Positions 33,813 to 41,960 of a DNA stretch of 46,695 bases are shown here, in pieces (positions within the stretch are counted from its first letter, which is position 1; each line of letters starts with the position of its first letter). Source of the stretch: DASWED01 sp036394995. GTDB taxonomy: Bacteria; Actinomycetota; UBA4738; JACQTL01. The position numbers were made by a program, and so were the translations under genes. The DNA lies in assembly GCA_036394995.1 (NCBI GenBank), contig DASWED010000115.1:1-46695 (forward strand), given 5' to 3'. The notes beneath the pieces were generated by a model, which saw only the letters and a program-made list of their open reading frames with translations, was not told the DNA's origin and did not search any database.

Positions 33813-35092
33813 GCCGGCTGTCGCTGGCCGCGGGCTGGTTCCGCGACCCGGTCGCCTATCTGTCGGAGGAGGCCCGGCGGCAGGGCCCGGTGGCCGTCCT
33901 GGCGGGCGGGCGGCGCCCGGTGGTGCTGGTCACCGATCCCGATCTGGTGAAGGAGGTCCTGGAGGCCGGGGACGAGGTGTTCGACAAGGCCGCCGGGAAC
34001 CCCCGGCTCAGAGATGCCGTCGGCGACGGCCTGCAGTTCAGCGGCGGCGAGCACCACCGGGTCCAGCGCGAGCGCCTCGATCCGCTGTTCGCCTCCCAGC
34101 GCGTGGCGCGATACGCGGAGGCGGTGGCGGAGGCCGTCCGGAGCGTCACCGCCGGCTGGCGCGACGGCGACGCGGTCGACGTGGTGGCCGACATGCGCCG
34201 GATCGCCACCGGAGCGATCCTCCGGGCGCTGTTCGAGGCGACGACCGAGGCCGACATGGACCGGCTCACCGGCGCGGTGACCGAGCTGGCCAGGGGGCTG
34301 TGGCACTCGATGGTCCCCGGGGGCTCGGCTCTGGCCCGAACGCCCGCCGGCGGCTTCCGGCGGTTCTCGGCCGCCCGGGCTGCCGTCGACGACCACGTCC
34401 GGGCCGACATCGCCGGACGGGACGGGTCCGGGCCGGACGACCTGGTCGGCGAGATGCTGGAGGCCGGCCTCACGCCAGGGGAGGTCCGGGACGAGGTCAT
34501 GACGCTCCTGCTGGCCGGGCGGGGCACGCTCACGGCGGCGCTGGCCTGGACGTGGCTGCTGCTGGCGCAGAACCCCTCCGCGGCAGCGCGGATCCGGGCC
34601 GAGGCCGACGACGCGCTCGAGGGCCGGGGCCCGTCCGCGAAGGACCTCCCCCAGCTCGCGTTCACCCGGAAGTCGTTCGACGAGGCATTGCGGATCTACC
34701 CGCCCGCGTGGGTCCTCCGCCGCAAGGTCGTCCAGGACCGAACGCTGGGCGGCACGCGCGTCCCGGCCGGGTCCACGCTCCTGCTGTGCCAGTTCGTCGT
34801 GCACCGCGACCCCGGCCTGCATCCGGACCCGGAGCGGTTCGATCCCGAGCGCCGGGATCCGGAGAGCCCCTACGCCACGTTCCCGTTCGGCGGCGGCCCC
34901 AGGGGCTGCATCGGCGCCGGGTTCGCGTGGATGGAAGCCACGCTGGTGATCGCCGCGATCGCCGCTCGCTGGCAGCTGGAGCTCCCCGACGGGGGCACGC
35001 CGGAGATCCGGTTCGCGCGGAGCATCACACTGCTTCCGCGCGACCCGCTGCTCCTCAGGCTGGAACGGAGAGCCGAACCCTCGATCAGGTGA
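33809..35092 (+). CDS. Cytochrome P450
   Basis: 427 residues. The heme loop FPFGGGPRGCIGAGFA carries the Cys367 thiolate ligand; the K-helix E-x-x-R is Glu292/Arg295 (EALRIYPP); the PERF motif is PERFDPER. In the I helix the usual acid-alcohol pair AGx(D/E)T reads AGRGT (236-240), so the Thr is kept but the acid is Gly. That is unusual and may alter proton delivery or point to peroxygenase or isomerase chemistry. The GTG start overlaps the epimerase stop. No ferredoxin or reductase gene is adjacent, so redox partners must come from elsewhere. Confidence 0.93.
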   Translation: MSRLSLAAGWFRDPVAYLSEEARRQGPVAVLAGGRRPVVLVTDPDLVKEVLEAGDEVFDKAAGNPRLRDAVGDGLQFSGGEHHRVQRERLDPLFASQRVARYAEAVAEAVRSVTAGWRDGDAVDVVADMRRIATGAILRALFEATTEADMDRLTGAVTELARGLWHSMVPGGSALARTPAGGFRRFSAARAAVDDHVRADIAGRDGSGPDDLVGEMLEAGLTPGEVRDEVMTLLLAGRGTLTAALAWTWLLLAQNPSAAARIRAEADDALEGRGPSAKDLPQLAFTRKSFDEALRIYPPAWVLRRKVVQDRTLGGTRVPAGSTLLLCQFVVHRDPGLHPDPERFDPERRDPESPYATFPFGGGPRGCIGAGFAWMEATLVIAAIAARWQLELPDGGTPEIRFARSITLLPRDPLLLRLERRAEPSIR

Positions 35093-35103
35093 CGCGTGGT
35101 GCC

Positions 35104-35913
35104 TCAGCCCCGCCGGTAGCGAGCGACGGCGAGCGGCGCGAACACCGCGATGATGCCGGCCGACCACAGCAGCGAGCGCGTCACGAAGTACGCGGCCGGA
35201 TGCCCCAGCAACGCCTCCGCCCGGGGCCCCTGCGTGAGCGCCCGGACGGCGTCGACCATGTACGTCAGCGGCTGGTGCCGGGCGAAGGCCTGCATCCACC
35301 CGGGCATCGACTCCACGGGCACGTAGGCGCTCGAGACGAACGAGAGCGGGAACACGAGGAGCGCCATGCCCTGCGCGGCCTGCGCGGTCCCGGCGAGCAG
35401 CCCCAGCGAGATGAACAGCCACTCGAACGCGAACCCGAACGCGATGCACAGGCCGTACGCCGCGACCGCGTCCGGCACCGGGCCGTGGAGACGGAAGCCG
35501 ACCGCGAACCCGATCCCGGCGGTGACGGCCAGGCCCCAACCCTGCATCGCGGTGTCGGCGATCGCCCGCCCGGCGAGGACGGAGCTGCGCGGGATCGGCA
35601 GCGAACGCAGCCGGTCGACGAATCCCTGCTCCAGATCCTCGGCCATGGCGGTCGCCGCCCCCATGCCCGTGAACAGCACGCCCGCCGTCACGAACCCCGG
35701 GACGAGGAAGTCCACGTAGCGGACCCCGGCGATGTCGATCGCCCCGCCGAACACGTAGCGGAAGATCAACAGGAACATCGCCCCCTGGATCGTGCCCAGC
35801 ACGATGAGCTGCGGCGTCCGGAGGTAGCGCAGCACGGCGCGCCTTCCCACGGCGAGGGTGCTCGCGGTGAGGCCGGCCGTCGGGCGCTCGATCGTCGCTT
35901 CGATGGTTGCCAT
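35104..35913 (-). CDS. ABC-2 type transporter permease (DrrB-like)
   Basis: 269 residues with about six membrane helices (for example LIVLGTIQGAMFLLIFRYVF, VLFTGMGAATAMAEDL and LLWSAGIIAVFAPLAVA at the end). FVDRLRSLPIPRSSVLAGR is the conserved cytoplasmic loop that contacts the ATPase, as in DrrB and related drug or lipid exporters. It lies 17 bases downstream of its ATPase gene on the same strand. The ATG at 35913 gives the normal short cytoplasmic N-terminus. The substrate is unknown; drug or glycolipid export is usual for the family. Confidence 0.92.
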   Translation of the reverse strand: MATIEATIERPTAGLTASTLAVGRRAVLRYLRTPQLIVLGTIQGAMFLLIFRYVFGGAIDIAGVRYVDFLVPGFVTAGVLFTGMGAATAMAEDLEQGFVDRLRSLPIPRSSVLAGRAIADTAMQGWGLAVTAGIGFAVGFRLHGPVPDAVAAYGLCIAFGFAFEWLFISLGLLAGTAQAAQGMALLVFPLSFVSSAYVPVESMPGWMQAFARHQPLTYMVDAVRALTQGPRAEALLGHPAAYFVTRSLLWSAGIIAVFAPLAVARYRRG

Positions 35914-35930
35914 GTCCTGTCCTTCCTCTC

Positions 35931-36908
35931 TCAGCCCGCGTTGGGCTTCGGCTCGATGTCGTGGCCGTCCCGCGCCGGCGCACCGGTGAGCGCGAGGAAC
36001 ACCTCGTCGAGCCTCGGCTGGCGCAGGGCGATGTCCTCGATCTCGACGCCGGCCGTCTCGACGGTGCGCAGAGCGGTCATGAGCCGCTCGCCTCCGGGTT
36101 CGACGCTCACGCTGACCCGGCGGGTCGGCTCGTCGATCTGCGCGACGCCGTGATCGAGCCGTCCGAGCGCCTCGGCGACCCTCGCCAGGTCGTCCCGCCG
36201 GCGGACGTGCACCTCGATCACGTTGCCGCCCACCAGGGCCTTGAGCTCGGCCGGCGTGCCGGCGGCGACCGCCCGCCCGTGGTCGACGATCACGATGTGG
36301 GTGGCCAGATGGTCGGCCTCGTCCAGGTACTGGGTGGTGAGCAGCACGTCGGTCCCCGCCCCGACGAGGGCCCGGATCGCGTCCCAGAGCTCGATCCGGC
36401 TCCGCGGGTCGAGCCCGGTGGTGGGTTCGTCCAGCAGCAGGAGCCGGGGGGCGCCGACCAGGCTCGCCCCGAGGTCCAGCTTCCGGCGCATCCCACCGGA
36501 GTAGGTCCGCGCCAGCCGGTCGGCGGCCTCGGCCAGCCCGAGCTGCTCCAGGACCGCTCCGGCACTCGCTCGCGCGGCGCTGCGGTCCTGGCCGAACAGC
36601 CGCGCGACCATCTCCAGGTTCTCGCGTCCGGTCATGGCCGGCTCCACCGCCGCGAACTGCCCCGCCAGGCCGATCGTCCGGCGGACCGCCTGGGGCTCCC
36701 GGCGCACGTCGTGCCCCGCCACCCGCAGCGTGCCGCCGTCCAGCCGCAGCAGCGTCGCGACGGCCCGAACGAGCGTCGTCTTGCCGGCCCCGTTCGGGCC
36801 GAGCACCGCGACCACCTGTCCGGGCTCCGCGACCAGGTCCAGCCCATCGAGCGCCCGGGTCCGTCCGTACCGTTTCTCGAGCCCGTGGGCCTCGATCGTC
36901 GGTGTCAT
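35931..36908 (-). CDS. ABC transporter ATP-binding protein (DrrA-like)
   Basis: 325 residues. Walker A GPNGAGKTT, Q-loop in LAGQFAAVEPAMTG, signature YSGGMRRKLDL, Walker B LLLLDEPTTGLD, and LLTTQYLDEADHL, where the H-loop His is Gln as in DrrA. The C-terminal extension (about 230-325, ending in an acidic and Pro-rich tail) is also DrrA-type. GGAGGAG precedes the ATG. It forms an operon with the permease at 35104-35913 and is divergent from a TetR gene; a good promoter and repeated motifs lie between them. Confidence 0.94.
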   Translation of the reverse strand: MTPTIEAHGLEKRYGRTRALDGLDLVAEPGQVVAVLGPNGAGKTTLVRAVATLLRLDGGTLRVAGHDVRREPQAVRRTIGLAGQFAAVEPAMTGRENLEMVARLFGQDRSAARASAGAVLEQLGLAEAADRLARTYSGGMRRKLDLGASLVGAPRLLLLDEPTTGLDPRSRIELWDAIRALVGAGTDVLLTTQYLDEADHLATHIVIVDHGRAVAAGTPAELKALVGGNVIEVHVRRRDDLARVAEALGRLDHGVAQIDEPTRRVSVSVEPGGERLMTALRTVETAGVEIEDIALRQPRLDEVFLALTGAPARDGHDIEPKPNAG

Positions 36909-36944
36909 CTGCGGCTCCTCCTTCTCCTCCGTTCGAACACCATT

Positions 36945-37025
36945 CCATCGAGCGAACGCCATTCTGCACGGGAGGAGCGGGCTTGTCAAACGACGTTCGA
37001 GAAATGGATCAGCGTTCGTGAGTGG
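36945..37025. promoter_or_regulatory. Repeated CGTTCG-N4-(A)TGG motifs between drrAB-like genes and tetR
   Basis: CCATCGAGCGAACG (36945-36958, inverted), CGTTCGAGAAATGG (36994-37007) and CGTTCGTGAGTGG (37013-37025) share one motif in facing and tandem orientation. They flank the predicted exporter promoter at 36961-36989. They are candidate operators for the adjacent TetR regulator. Confidence 0.5.
36961..36989 (-). promoter_or_regulatory. Predicted promoter of the DrrAB-type exporter operon
   Basis: On the minus strand a perfect TTGACA (36989-36984) and CAGAAT (36966-36961) are 17 bases apart, 53 bases before the ATPase start. Possible TetR sites lie on both sides. Confidence 0.55.
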
Positions 37026-37040
37026 TACGCTGTTGAAGAC

Positions 37041-37805
37041 ATGGGCACGGAAGTCGAGCACGAGGGCGGCGGCCCGGCGGGCGGTTCGCCGTCCTCCGGT
37101 TCCCTCCCGGAGCCCCCCTGGAGGACCAGCGCCCGTCCCCACGCTGCCCCCCGTGTGCCGCTCACCCGTGAGGCGATCGTCGAGGCCGCGCTGCGGGTCC
37201 TGGACCGCGAGGGGTTGGAGGCCCTCTCCATGCGACGCGTGGGCGAGGAGCTCGGCACGGGCGCCGCCTCGCTGTACTGGCACGTCCGGAACAAGGAGGA
37301 CCTGCTCCAGCTCCTCTTCGAGCGGACCATCGGGGAGATCTCATTGCCCGACCCCGATCCCTCGAGATGGCAGGAGCAGCTCAAGGACCTGGCCAGGCAG
37401 ATGCGGGCCCTGATGAACCGCCACCGCGACATCGCGCGCATCTCGCTCGGCCGGATCCCGCTGGGACCGACCATGGCCATCGTCACGGAGTGGCTGTTCG
37501 AGCTCCTCCGGCCGGCGGGCATCCCCGATCGCGTGATCGCGTACCTGGGGGACCTGGCCGGCCTGTACGTGGGGGCCCACGCGTACGAGGAGAGTCTCCC
37601 GTTCGCGTCGCCGACGGGCGAGGACCTTCCGCCCGATCAGATCCTCGCCATGTTCAAGGACTACATGCGCTCACTCCCCGCGGACCGGTTCCCGAACACC
37701 CTGGCGGCCGTCGACCTGCTCTTCGGCGGCGACGCGGACGAGCGGTTCGAGTTCGGGATCGACGTGATCGTCCGCGGGCTGGCCACGTTCGCGGCGTCCG
37801 ATTGA
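37041..37805 (+). CDS. TetR/AcrR family regulator (TetR_C type)
   Basis: 254 residues. After about 35 disordered N-terminal residues the HTH domain reads LTREAIVEAALRVLDREGL, LSMRRVGEELGTGAASLYWH and VRNKEDLLQLLFERT. The ligand-binding part is of the TetR_C class (LKDLARQMRALMNRHRDIAR). It is divergent from a DrrAB-type exporter with 132 bases between, which is the usual layout of a repressor that releases an efflux operon when its ligand binds. Repeated motifs in the gap support this. The ligand is unknown. Confidence 0.92.
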   Translation: MGTEVEHEGGGPAGGSPSSGSLPEPPWRTSARPHAAPRVPLTREAIVEAALRVLDREGLEALSMRRVGEELGTGAASLYWHVRNKEDLLQLLFERTIGEISLPDPDPSRWQEQLKDLARQMRALMNRHRDIARISLGRIPLGPTMAIVTEWLFELLRPAGIPDRVIAYLGDLAGLYVGAHAYEESLPFASPTGEDLPPDQILAMFKDYMRSLPADRFPNTLAAVDLLFGGDADERFEFGIDVIVRGLATFAASD

Positions 37806-37847
37806 GCGACCCGGGCCGGTCGGGGCGGGCCTCAGGGTGGCGAAGCC

Positions 37848-38759
37848 TCAGGGAGTGAACTGCGCTCCCGGTTCGGCGGGGGCGCCCACCGGCATCGGCG
37901 GGGGCTGTTCGACCTGGGGGTGCCTGGCGCGGAGGGCCATGGCCGTCCCGATCACGCCGAGGGCGAACACGCCGGCCAGGAACGCGACGTGGGCCCAGAT
38001 CTGGAGGTTGCCCCAGTCCACCTGGCCGGAGAACCGGGCGACGGCGATGAGCTGCACCGGCCCCAGGGCGGTGAAGGCCAGCGCCGGGACCAGCAGGCGC
38101 CAGCGGTCGTCCTCGTGCGCCGCCCAGGCCATCACCAGGCCGCTCGCCACGAACCACGACCCCAGGACCTGCGCGGTGAGCCGGGTCAGGGGCCAGGACC
38201 AGATGTCGATGGCGGCGTTCGGCAGCAGGAACAGGAAGGCGCCCATCGCGATCGCGCCGATCCCGCCCACCCAGGCGCACGTCCGGTACCAGCGGGGGAG
38301 CGGCTCGAGCGTGGGCGGATCGACCCCCGCCCTCCGCCGCTGCAGGAGCATCCCGATGATCAGGCCGGGCGGTTCCACGGAGTACGCCCCGATCCACAGC
38401 CAGTACTCGAACTGCGTGATCCCGGTGGAGTGCAGGTGCGCGCGGAACGGCTCGAAGTTGTACAGCGTGGCGATCTCGATGAGCGTCACCAGGGCCAGCG
38501 TCCCGGGAACCACGGCGCGGGTCCGCACCCAGGCTCGCTGCGTGCTGCCGAAGATCGTGATCACCGACGCGGCGAGGTAGAAGGACCCGAACACGGCCGC
38601 GGTCAGGGTGGACTTGATCTCCCAGGAGAAGAACTTCGCCGTGTTGTCGGTCAGGAACGTCAGCTCGATGAAGTCGAACGTGACGAACCCGAACCCCACC
38701 AGCAGCATCAACCGGATCAACCAGTTGGTCGATCGGACGCGGGTCTCCTCGGCCTGCAT
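37848..38759 (-). CDS. Multi-pass membrane protein of unknown function
   Basis: 303 residues with about eight predicted membrane helices (WLIRLMLLVGFGFVTFDFIE, AAVFGSFYLAASVITIF, GTLALVTLIEIATLY, VGGIGAIAMGAFLFLL, HVAFLAGVFALGVIG and others). No signature of a known transporter or enzyme is visible. The C-terminal tail is short and Pro-rich. It converges on tetR (42-base gap) and is divergent from nuoD with 94 bases between. The ATG at 38759 fits the first helix. It may belong functionally to either neighbour; nothing in the sequence decides. Confidence 0.8.
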   Translation of the reverse strand: MQAEETRVRSTNWLIRLMLLVGFGFVTFDFIELTFLTDNTAKFFSWEIKSTLTAAVFGSFYLAASVITIFGSTQRAWVRTRAVVPGTLALVTLIEIATLYNFEPFRAHLHSTGITQFEYWLWIGAYSVEPPGLIIGMLLQRRRAGVDPPTLEPLPRWYRTCAWVGGIGAIAMGAFLFLLPNAAIDIWSWPLTRLTAQVLGSWFVASGLVMAWAAHEDDRWRLLVPALAFTALGPVQLIAVARFSGQVDWGNLQIWAHVAFLAGVFALGVIGTAMALRARHPQVEQPPPMPVGAPAEPGAQFTP

Positions 38760-38853
38760 TGAGGCCGGAGTGTAGCCCCGGCCGTGCGTTCGCGCGCGCC
38801 GAAGAGGGGCCCGATGGGCACCGGCGGCCGGGGTGTCGCAGAATAGGTGGCGG

Positions 38854-40044
38854 ATGGACACCGAAGAACAGGTCGCGTTCTCCACCCAGACCGACGCGTG
38901 GATGCTGCGCGGGGGCGGCCTGGACGTGGTGGTCGAGCAGCGGGGCGGGTTCGGCACCGAGGAGATGACCCTCAACATCGGGCCCCAGCACCCCTCGACC
39001 CACGGGGTGCTCCGGGTGATCATCGAGCTCGACGGCGAAGTCATTACCCGGGCCGAGCCGGTGATCGGCTACATGCACCGCGCCGCCGAGAAGCTGTCCG
39101 AGGTCCGCGATGCCCGCCAGGTGCTCGTGCTGATGAACCGGCACGACTGGCTGTCCGCGTTCAACAACGAGCTGGGGTGGACCATCGCCGTGGAGCGCCT
39201 GGCCGGGATCGAGGTGCCGGACCGGGCCCAGTGGATCCGCACGATGATGGCCGAATGGAACCGGATCCTGAACCACCTCATGTTCTGCGGCTCGTTCCCC
39301 CTGGAGCTCGGCGCGATGACGCCGATGTTCTACGCGTTCCGCGAACGGGAGATGATCCAGGACCTCATGGAGTCCGCCACCGGCGCGCGGATGCACCATT
39401 CGTTCTGCCGGGTCGGCGGGCTGAAGGACGACCTCCCGCGGGGCTGGCTGAAGCACTCGGCCGAGGTCGTGAAGTGGGTGTCGAGCAAGCTCCGCGACTT
39501 CGAGACCCTGATACTGGGGAACGAGATCTTCGCCGCCCGGACCAGGAACGTCGGCATCCTCTCCGGCGAGACGGCGGTGGCGTACGGGTGCTCGGGGCCG
39601 GTGCTGCAGGCGAGCGGGGTGCCGATGGACCCCCGCAAGGACAGCCCGTACGAGAAGTACGCCGAGGTCGACTTCTCGATCCCGATCGGCACGAACGGCG
39701 ACTGCTACGACCGGCTGTGGGTCCTTGTGGCCAGGATGTGGGAGTCGCTGAAGATCATCGAGCAGTGCATGGAGAAGCTGCCCGCCGGCCAGTACCGGGC
39801 GAGCAGCCTGCCGAAGACCATCAAGATCGACGGCGAGATCTACGTTCGAACTGAGAACCCACTCGGGCTGATGGGGTACTACGTTGTGGGCGACGGCGGG
39901 AGGTCCCCGTACCGACTGAAGATGCGGACGGCGTCCTTCTCGAACGTCTCCGTGCTTCCCGCGATGCTCCCCGGCCAGCTCCTCCCCGACCTCATCGCGA
40001 TCATGGGCAGCGTCTTCTTCGTGGTCGGCGACGTCGACCGATAG
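38854..40044 (+). CDS. nuoD: NADH-quinone oxidoreductase subunit D (stand-alone nuoD)
   Basis: 396 residues. Core peripheral subunit of complex I that forms the quinone site with NuoB. NIGPQHPSTHGVLR holds the conserved quinone-pocket His pair, followed by GYMHRAAEKL with Arg76 (the counterpart of human NDUFS2 Arg85). The end reads GDVDR as in the family. Full length and all core motifs suggest a working subunit, yet no nuoB, nuoC or other nuo gene is near. It may be a second copy or the only copy split from the operon. ATG 38854 follows AGGTGG; GTG 38833 is an alternative. It converges on a MidA-type methyltransferase gene six bases away. Confidence 0.94.
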   Translation: MDTEEQVAFSTQTDAWMLRGGGLDVVVEQRGGFGTEEMTLNIGPQHPSTHGVLRVIIELDGEVITRAEPVIGYMHRAAEKLSEVRDARQVLVLMNRHDWLSAFNNELGWTIAVERLAGIEVPDRAQWIRTMMAEWNRILNHLMFCGSFPLELGAMTPMFYAFREREMIQDLMESATGARMHHSFCRVGGLKDDLPRGWLKHSAEVVKWVSSKLRDFETLILGNEIFAARTRNVGILSGETAVAYGCSGPVLQASGVPMDPRKDSPYEKYAEVDFSIPIGTNGDCYDRLWVLVARMWESLKIIEQCMEKLPAGQYRASSLPKTIKIDGEIYVRTENPLGLMGYYVVGDGGRSPYRLKMRTASFSNVSVLPAMLPGQLLPDLIAIMGSVFFVVGDVDR

Positions 40045-40050
40045 GAGGCG

Positions 40051-41241
40051 TCAGCACCTCCGGCGACGGGGCCACCGGCGGCGCGGGATCTCCACGAACC
40101 CGGCCGTTCCGTCGACCGTCTCCTCCGCGACGAGCTGCTCCTCGAGATCCAGGCGCGCGGCTTCCCCGAACCACGCCGGAGCCTCCAGCCCCGCGCTCGC
40201 CACCAGCCACCATCGAAGGCGGCCCGGACCGGCGGGGTCGGTGAGCATTGCTGCGGCGTTGCGCCCGCTCCAGGCCGTGACGGCCTCGCGGCCGGCCCGG
40301 CGATCCTGGGCGTCGGCCTGGCGACGGCGTTCCTCCGCCTCCCACTCCGCGAACCCCAGCGCGAGCAGCGCCGACCGTTGGGTGACGGGGGAGAACGACC
40401 GCAGGCCGAGCGAGGTGGCCCTCGCCTCCAGGACGTCGAAATCGACGCCCGCGGTGATGTCGGCGGTTCCCGGGGCCTCGAGGACGTCCTCCACGACCTG
40501 CTGGTCCCGGTATCCGTGGATCGCCCCGACCGGACCCGCCGCGTAGTCCACGAGCAGGGCGTAGCCGTGTCGGAGGAGCCGGGCCAGCCGGTCCACCAGA
40601 TGGATCGACCCCTCCGGGATGGGGCCCTCCGTCCCCGGAGCGAGGTTCGGGAGACCGGCCACGAGGTCGTCGTTCGCGCCGTCGAAGGGCCCGTCCACCA
40701 GCGCGAAGCCTCCGTCCCGGGCGTCGACCAGCCGTTCGAACACCTCGCCGGAACGGTCCCGCCGGACCCACCGGAACGGGAGGTTGTCCAGCAGCTCGTT
40801 CGCGACGAGGCACCCGTGCAGGTGCTGGTCCATCGCCTCGAGGCCGGCCACGACCCGTACCGGGGCGTCGAGCGAGCGGAGGGCCCGGCGGGCACCCGCG
40901 CTGCGCTCCACGGCGACGTAGTCCTTGGGGATCTCGCCGAGGGAGCGCCGGAGCTGCCGGGCGAGGGTCCCGTCGCCCGCGCCCACCTCGACGATGCGGA
41001 ACGGCGTCGGCCGGTCGAGCGCCTCCCACATCGCGCGAAGGGCGCGCCCCATCAGGGCCCCGAACACCGGATGGACGTGCGGGCTGGTGACGAAGTGCCC
41101 ACCCTCGCCGACCGGTGGCCGTTCGTAGAAGCCACCCGGCCCGTAGAGGGCGATGTCCATGAATTCGGCGAACGAGATGGGTCCGCGTTCGGCGATGGCT
41201 CGGCGGATCGCCGCTTCGACGGGTTCGTTGGGCTCGGTCAC
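40051..41241 (-). CDS. MidA/NDUFAF7-family SAM-dependent protein arginine methyltransferase
   Basis: 396 residues, GTG start. The N-terminal ISFAEFMDIALYGPGGFY and GHFVTSPHVHPVFGALMGR are typical of the family; motif I is IVEVGAGDGTLARQL; LVANELLDNLPFRW and YALLVDYAA follow. Eukaryotic NDUFAF7 dimethylates an Arg of NDUFS2, the NuoD homologue, early in complex I assembly. The bacterial function is unproven, but here the gene faces a nuoD gene that keeps the target Arg. The very C-terminal Arg/Pro-rich tail (RRRWPRRRRC) is unusual. Divergent from the NUDIX gene. Confidence 0.9.
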   Translation of the reverse strand: MTEPNEPVEAAIRRAIAERGPISFAEFMDIALYGPGGFYERPPVGEGGHFVTSPHVHPVFGALMGRALRAMWEALDRPTPFRIVEVGAGDGTLARQLRRSLGEIPKDYVAVERSAGARRALRSLDAPVRVVAGLEAMDQHLHGCLVANELLDNLPFRWVRRDRSGEVFERLVDARDGGFALVDGPFDGANDDLVAGLPNLAPGTEGPIPEGSIHLVDRLARLLRHGYALLVDYAAGPVGAIHGYRDQQVVEDVLEAPGTADITAGVDFDVLEARATSLGLRSFSPVTQRSALLALGFAEWEAEERRRQADAQDRRAGREAVTAWSGRNAAAMLTDPAGPGRLRWWLVASAGLEAPAWFGEAARLDLEEQLVAEETVDGTAGFVEIPRRRWPRRRRC

Positions 41242-41311
41242 GGCCTGTGCTCCGGGACGGCCGCCTGGGGCACGGCGTCCGGCGGCACTCAGCCTACGGC
41301 ACAATCCCCCT

Positions 41312-41956
41312 GTGGAACCGAGACCGGCGGCGACCGTCGTGGTGGTGAGGCCGGGTCCCCGGGGGGTGGAGGTGCTCATGCTCCGGCGGGCCCCGGACAC
41401 CCCGTTCGCCGCGGGGTTCGTCGTGTTCCCGGGCGGCATGGTCGACGATGCGGATGCGGACCTGGCCGAGCGGTGGTTCGACGACGCCGGCGACGCGGCC
41501 AGGGCGTGCGCCGTGCGCGAGCTGGCCGAGGAGGCGGGGCTGGTGATGGGGGGAGACGGCGTTCGGCTGCTGGGCCCGGGAGAGGACCCCGTCGAAGCGC
41601 TGGGCGCGTCGCCTCCACGGATGGAGGACATCCATCCGATGGCACGGTGGCTGGCGCCGGAGTTCCTCGCGGTCCGGTTCGACGCGGAGTTCTTCTCGGT
41701 GGGCGTGCCCGACGGGATCGAACCCATTCCGGACGGCCGGGAGATCGACCGCGGCTGGTGGGCCCGTCCGGCCGACGTGCTGGACGAATTCCCGCTGTGG
41801 CGGGCGCTGATGTGGCCGACCTACCGAACGCTCGAGCACCTGGCCTCGTGCGGCACCGTCGAGGAGGTCCTGGCCCTGCGGGTCGAACAGGAGATGCCGC
41901 CCCCGTCGCTGCTGGCGCTGCGGGTCTCGCCCGAGTGGCAGGAACGGGGGGGCTGA
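41312..41956 (+). CDS. NUDIX hydrolase
   Basis: 214 residues, GTG start. NUDIX fold with FVVFPGGMVDDADADLAERW and, after an insertion, the box core ACAVRELAEEAGL (RE-x-x-EE-x-G), which binds the metal for cleaving a nucleoside diphosphate linked to X. The insertion between the GG and RE halves and the overall length resemble NUDT19/RP2p-type CoA or related diphosphatases. It is followed four bases later by the metallo-beta-lactamase gene, and the two are probably co-transcribed. Confidence 0.88.
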   Translation: MEPRPAATVVVVRPGPRGVEVLMLRRAPDTPFAAGFVVFPGGMVDDADADLAERWFDDAGDAARACAVRELAEEAGLVMGGDGVRLLGPGEDPVEALGASPPRMEDIHPMARWLAPEFLAVRFDAEFFSVGVPDGIEPIPDGREIDRGWWARPADVLDEFPLWRALMWPTYRTLEHLASCGTVEEVLALRVEQEMPPPSLLALRVSPEWQERGG

Positions 41957-41960
41957 GCGG

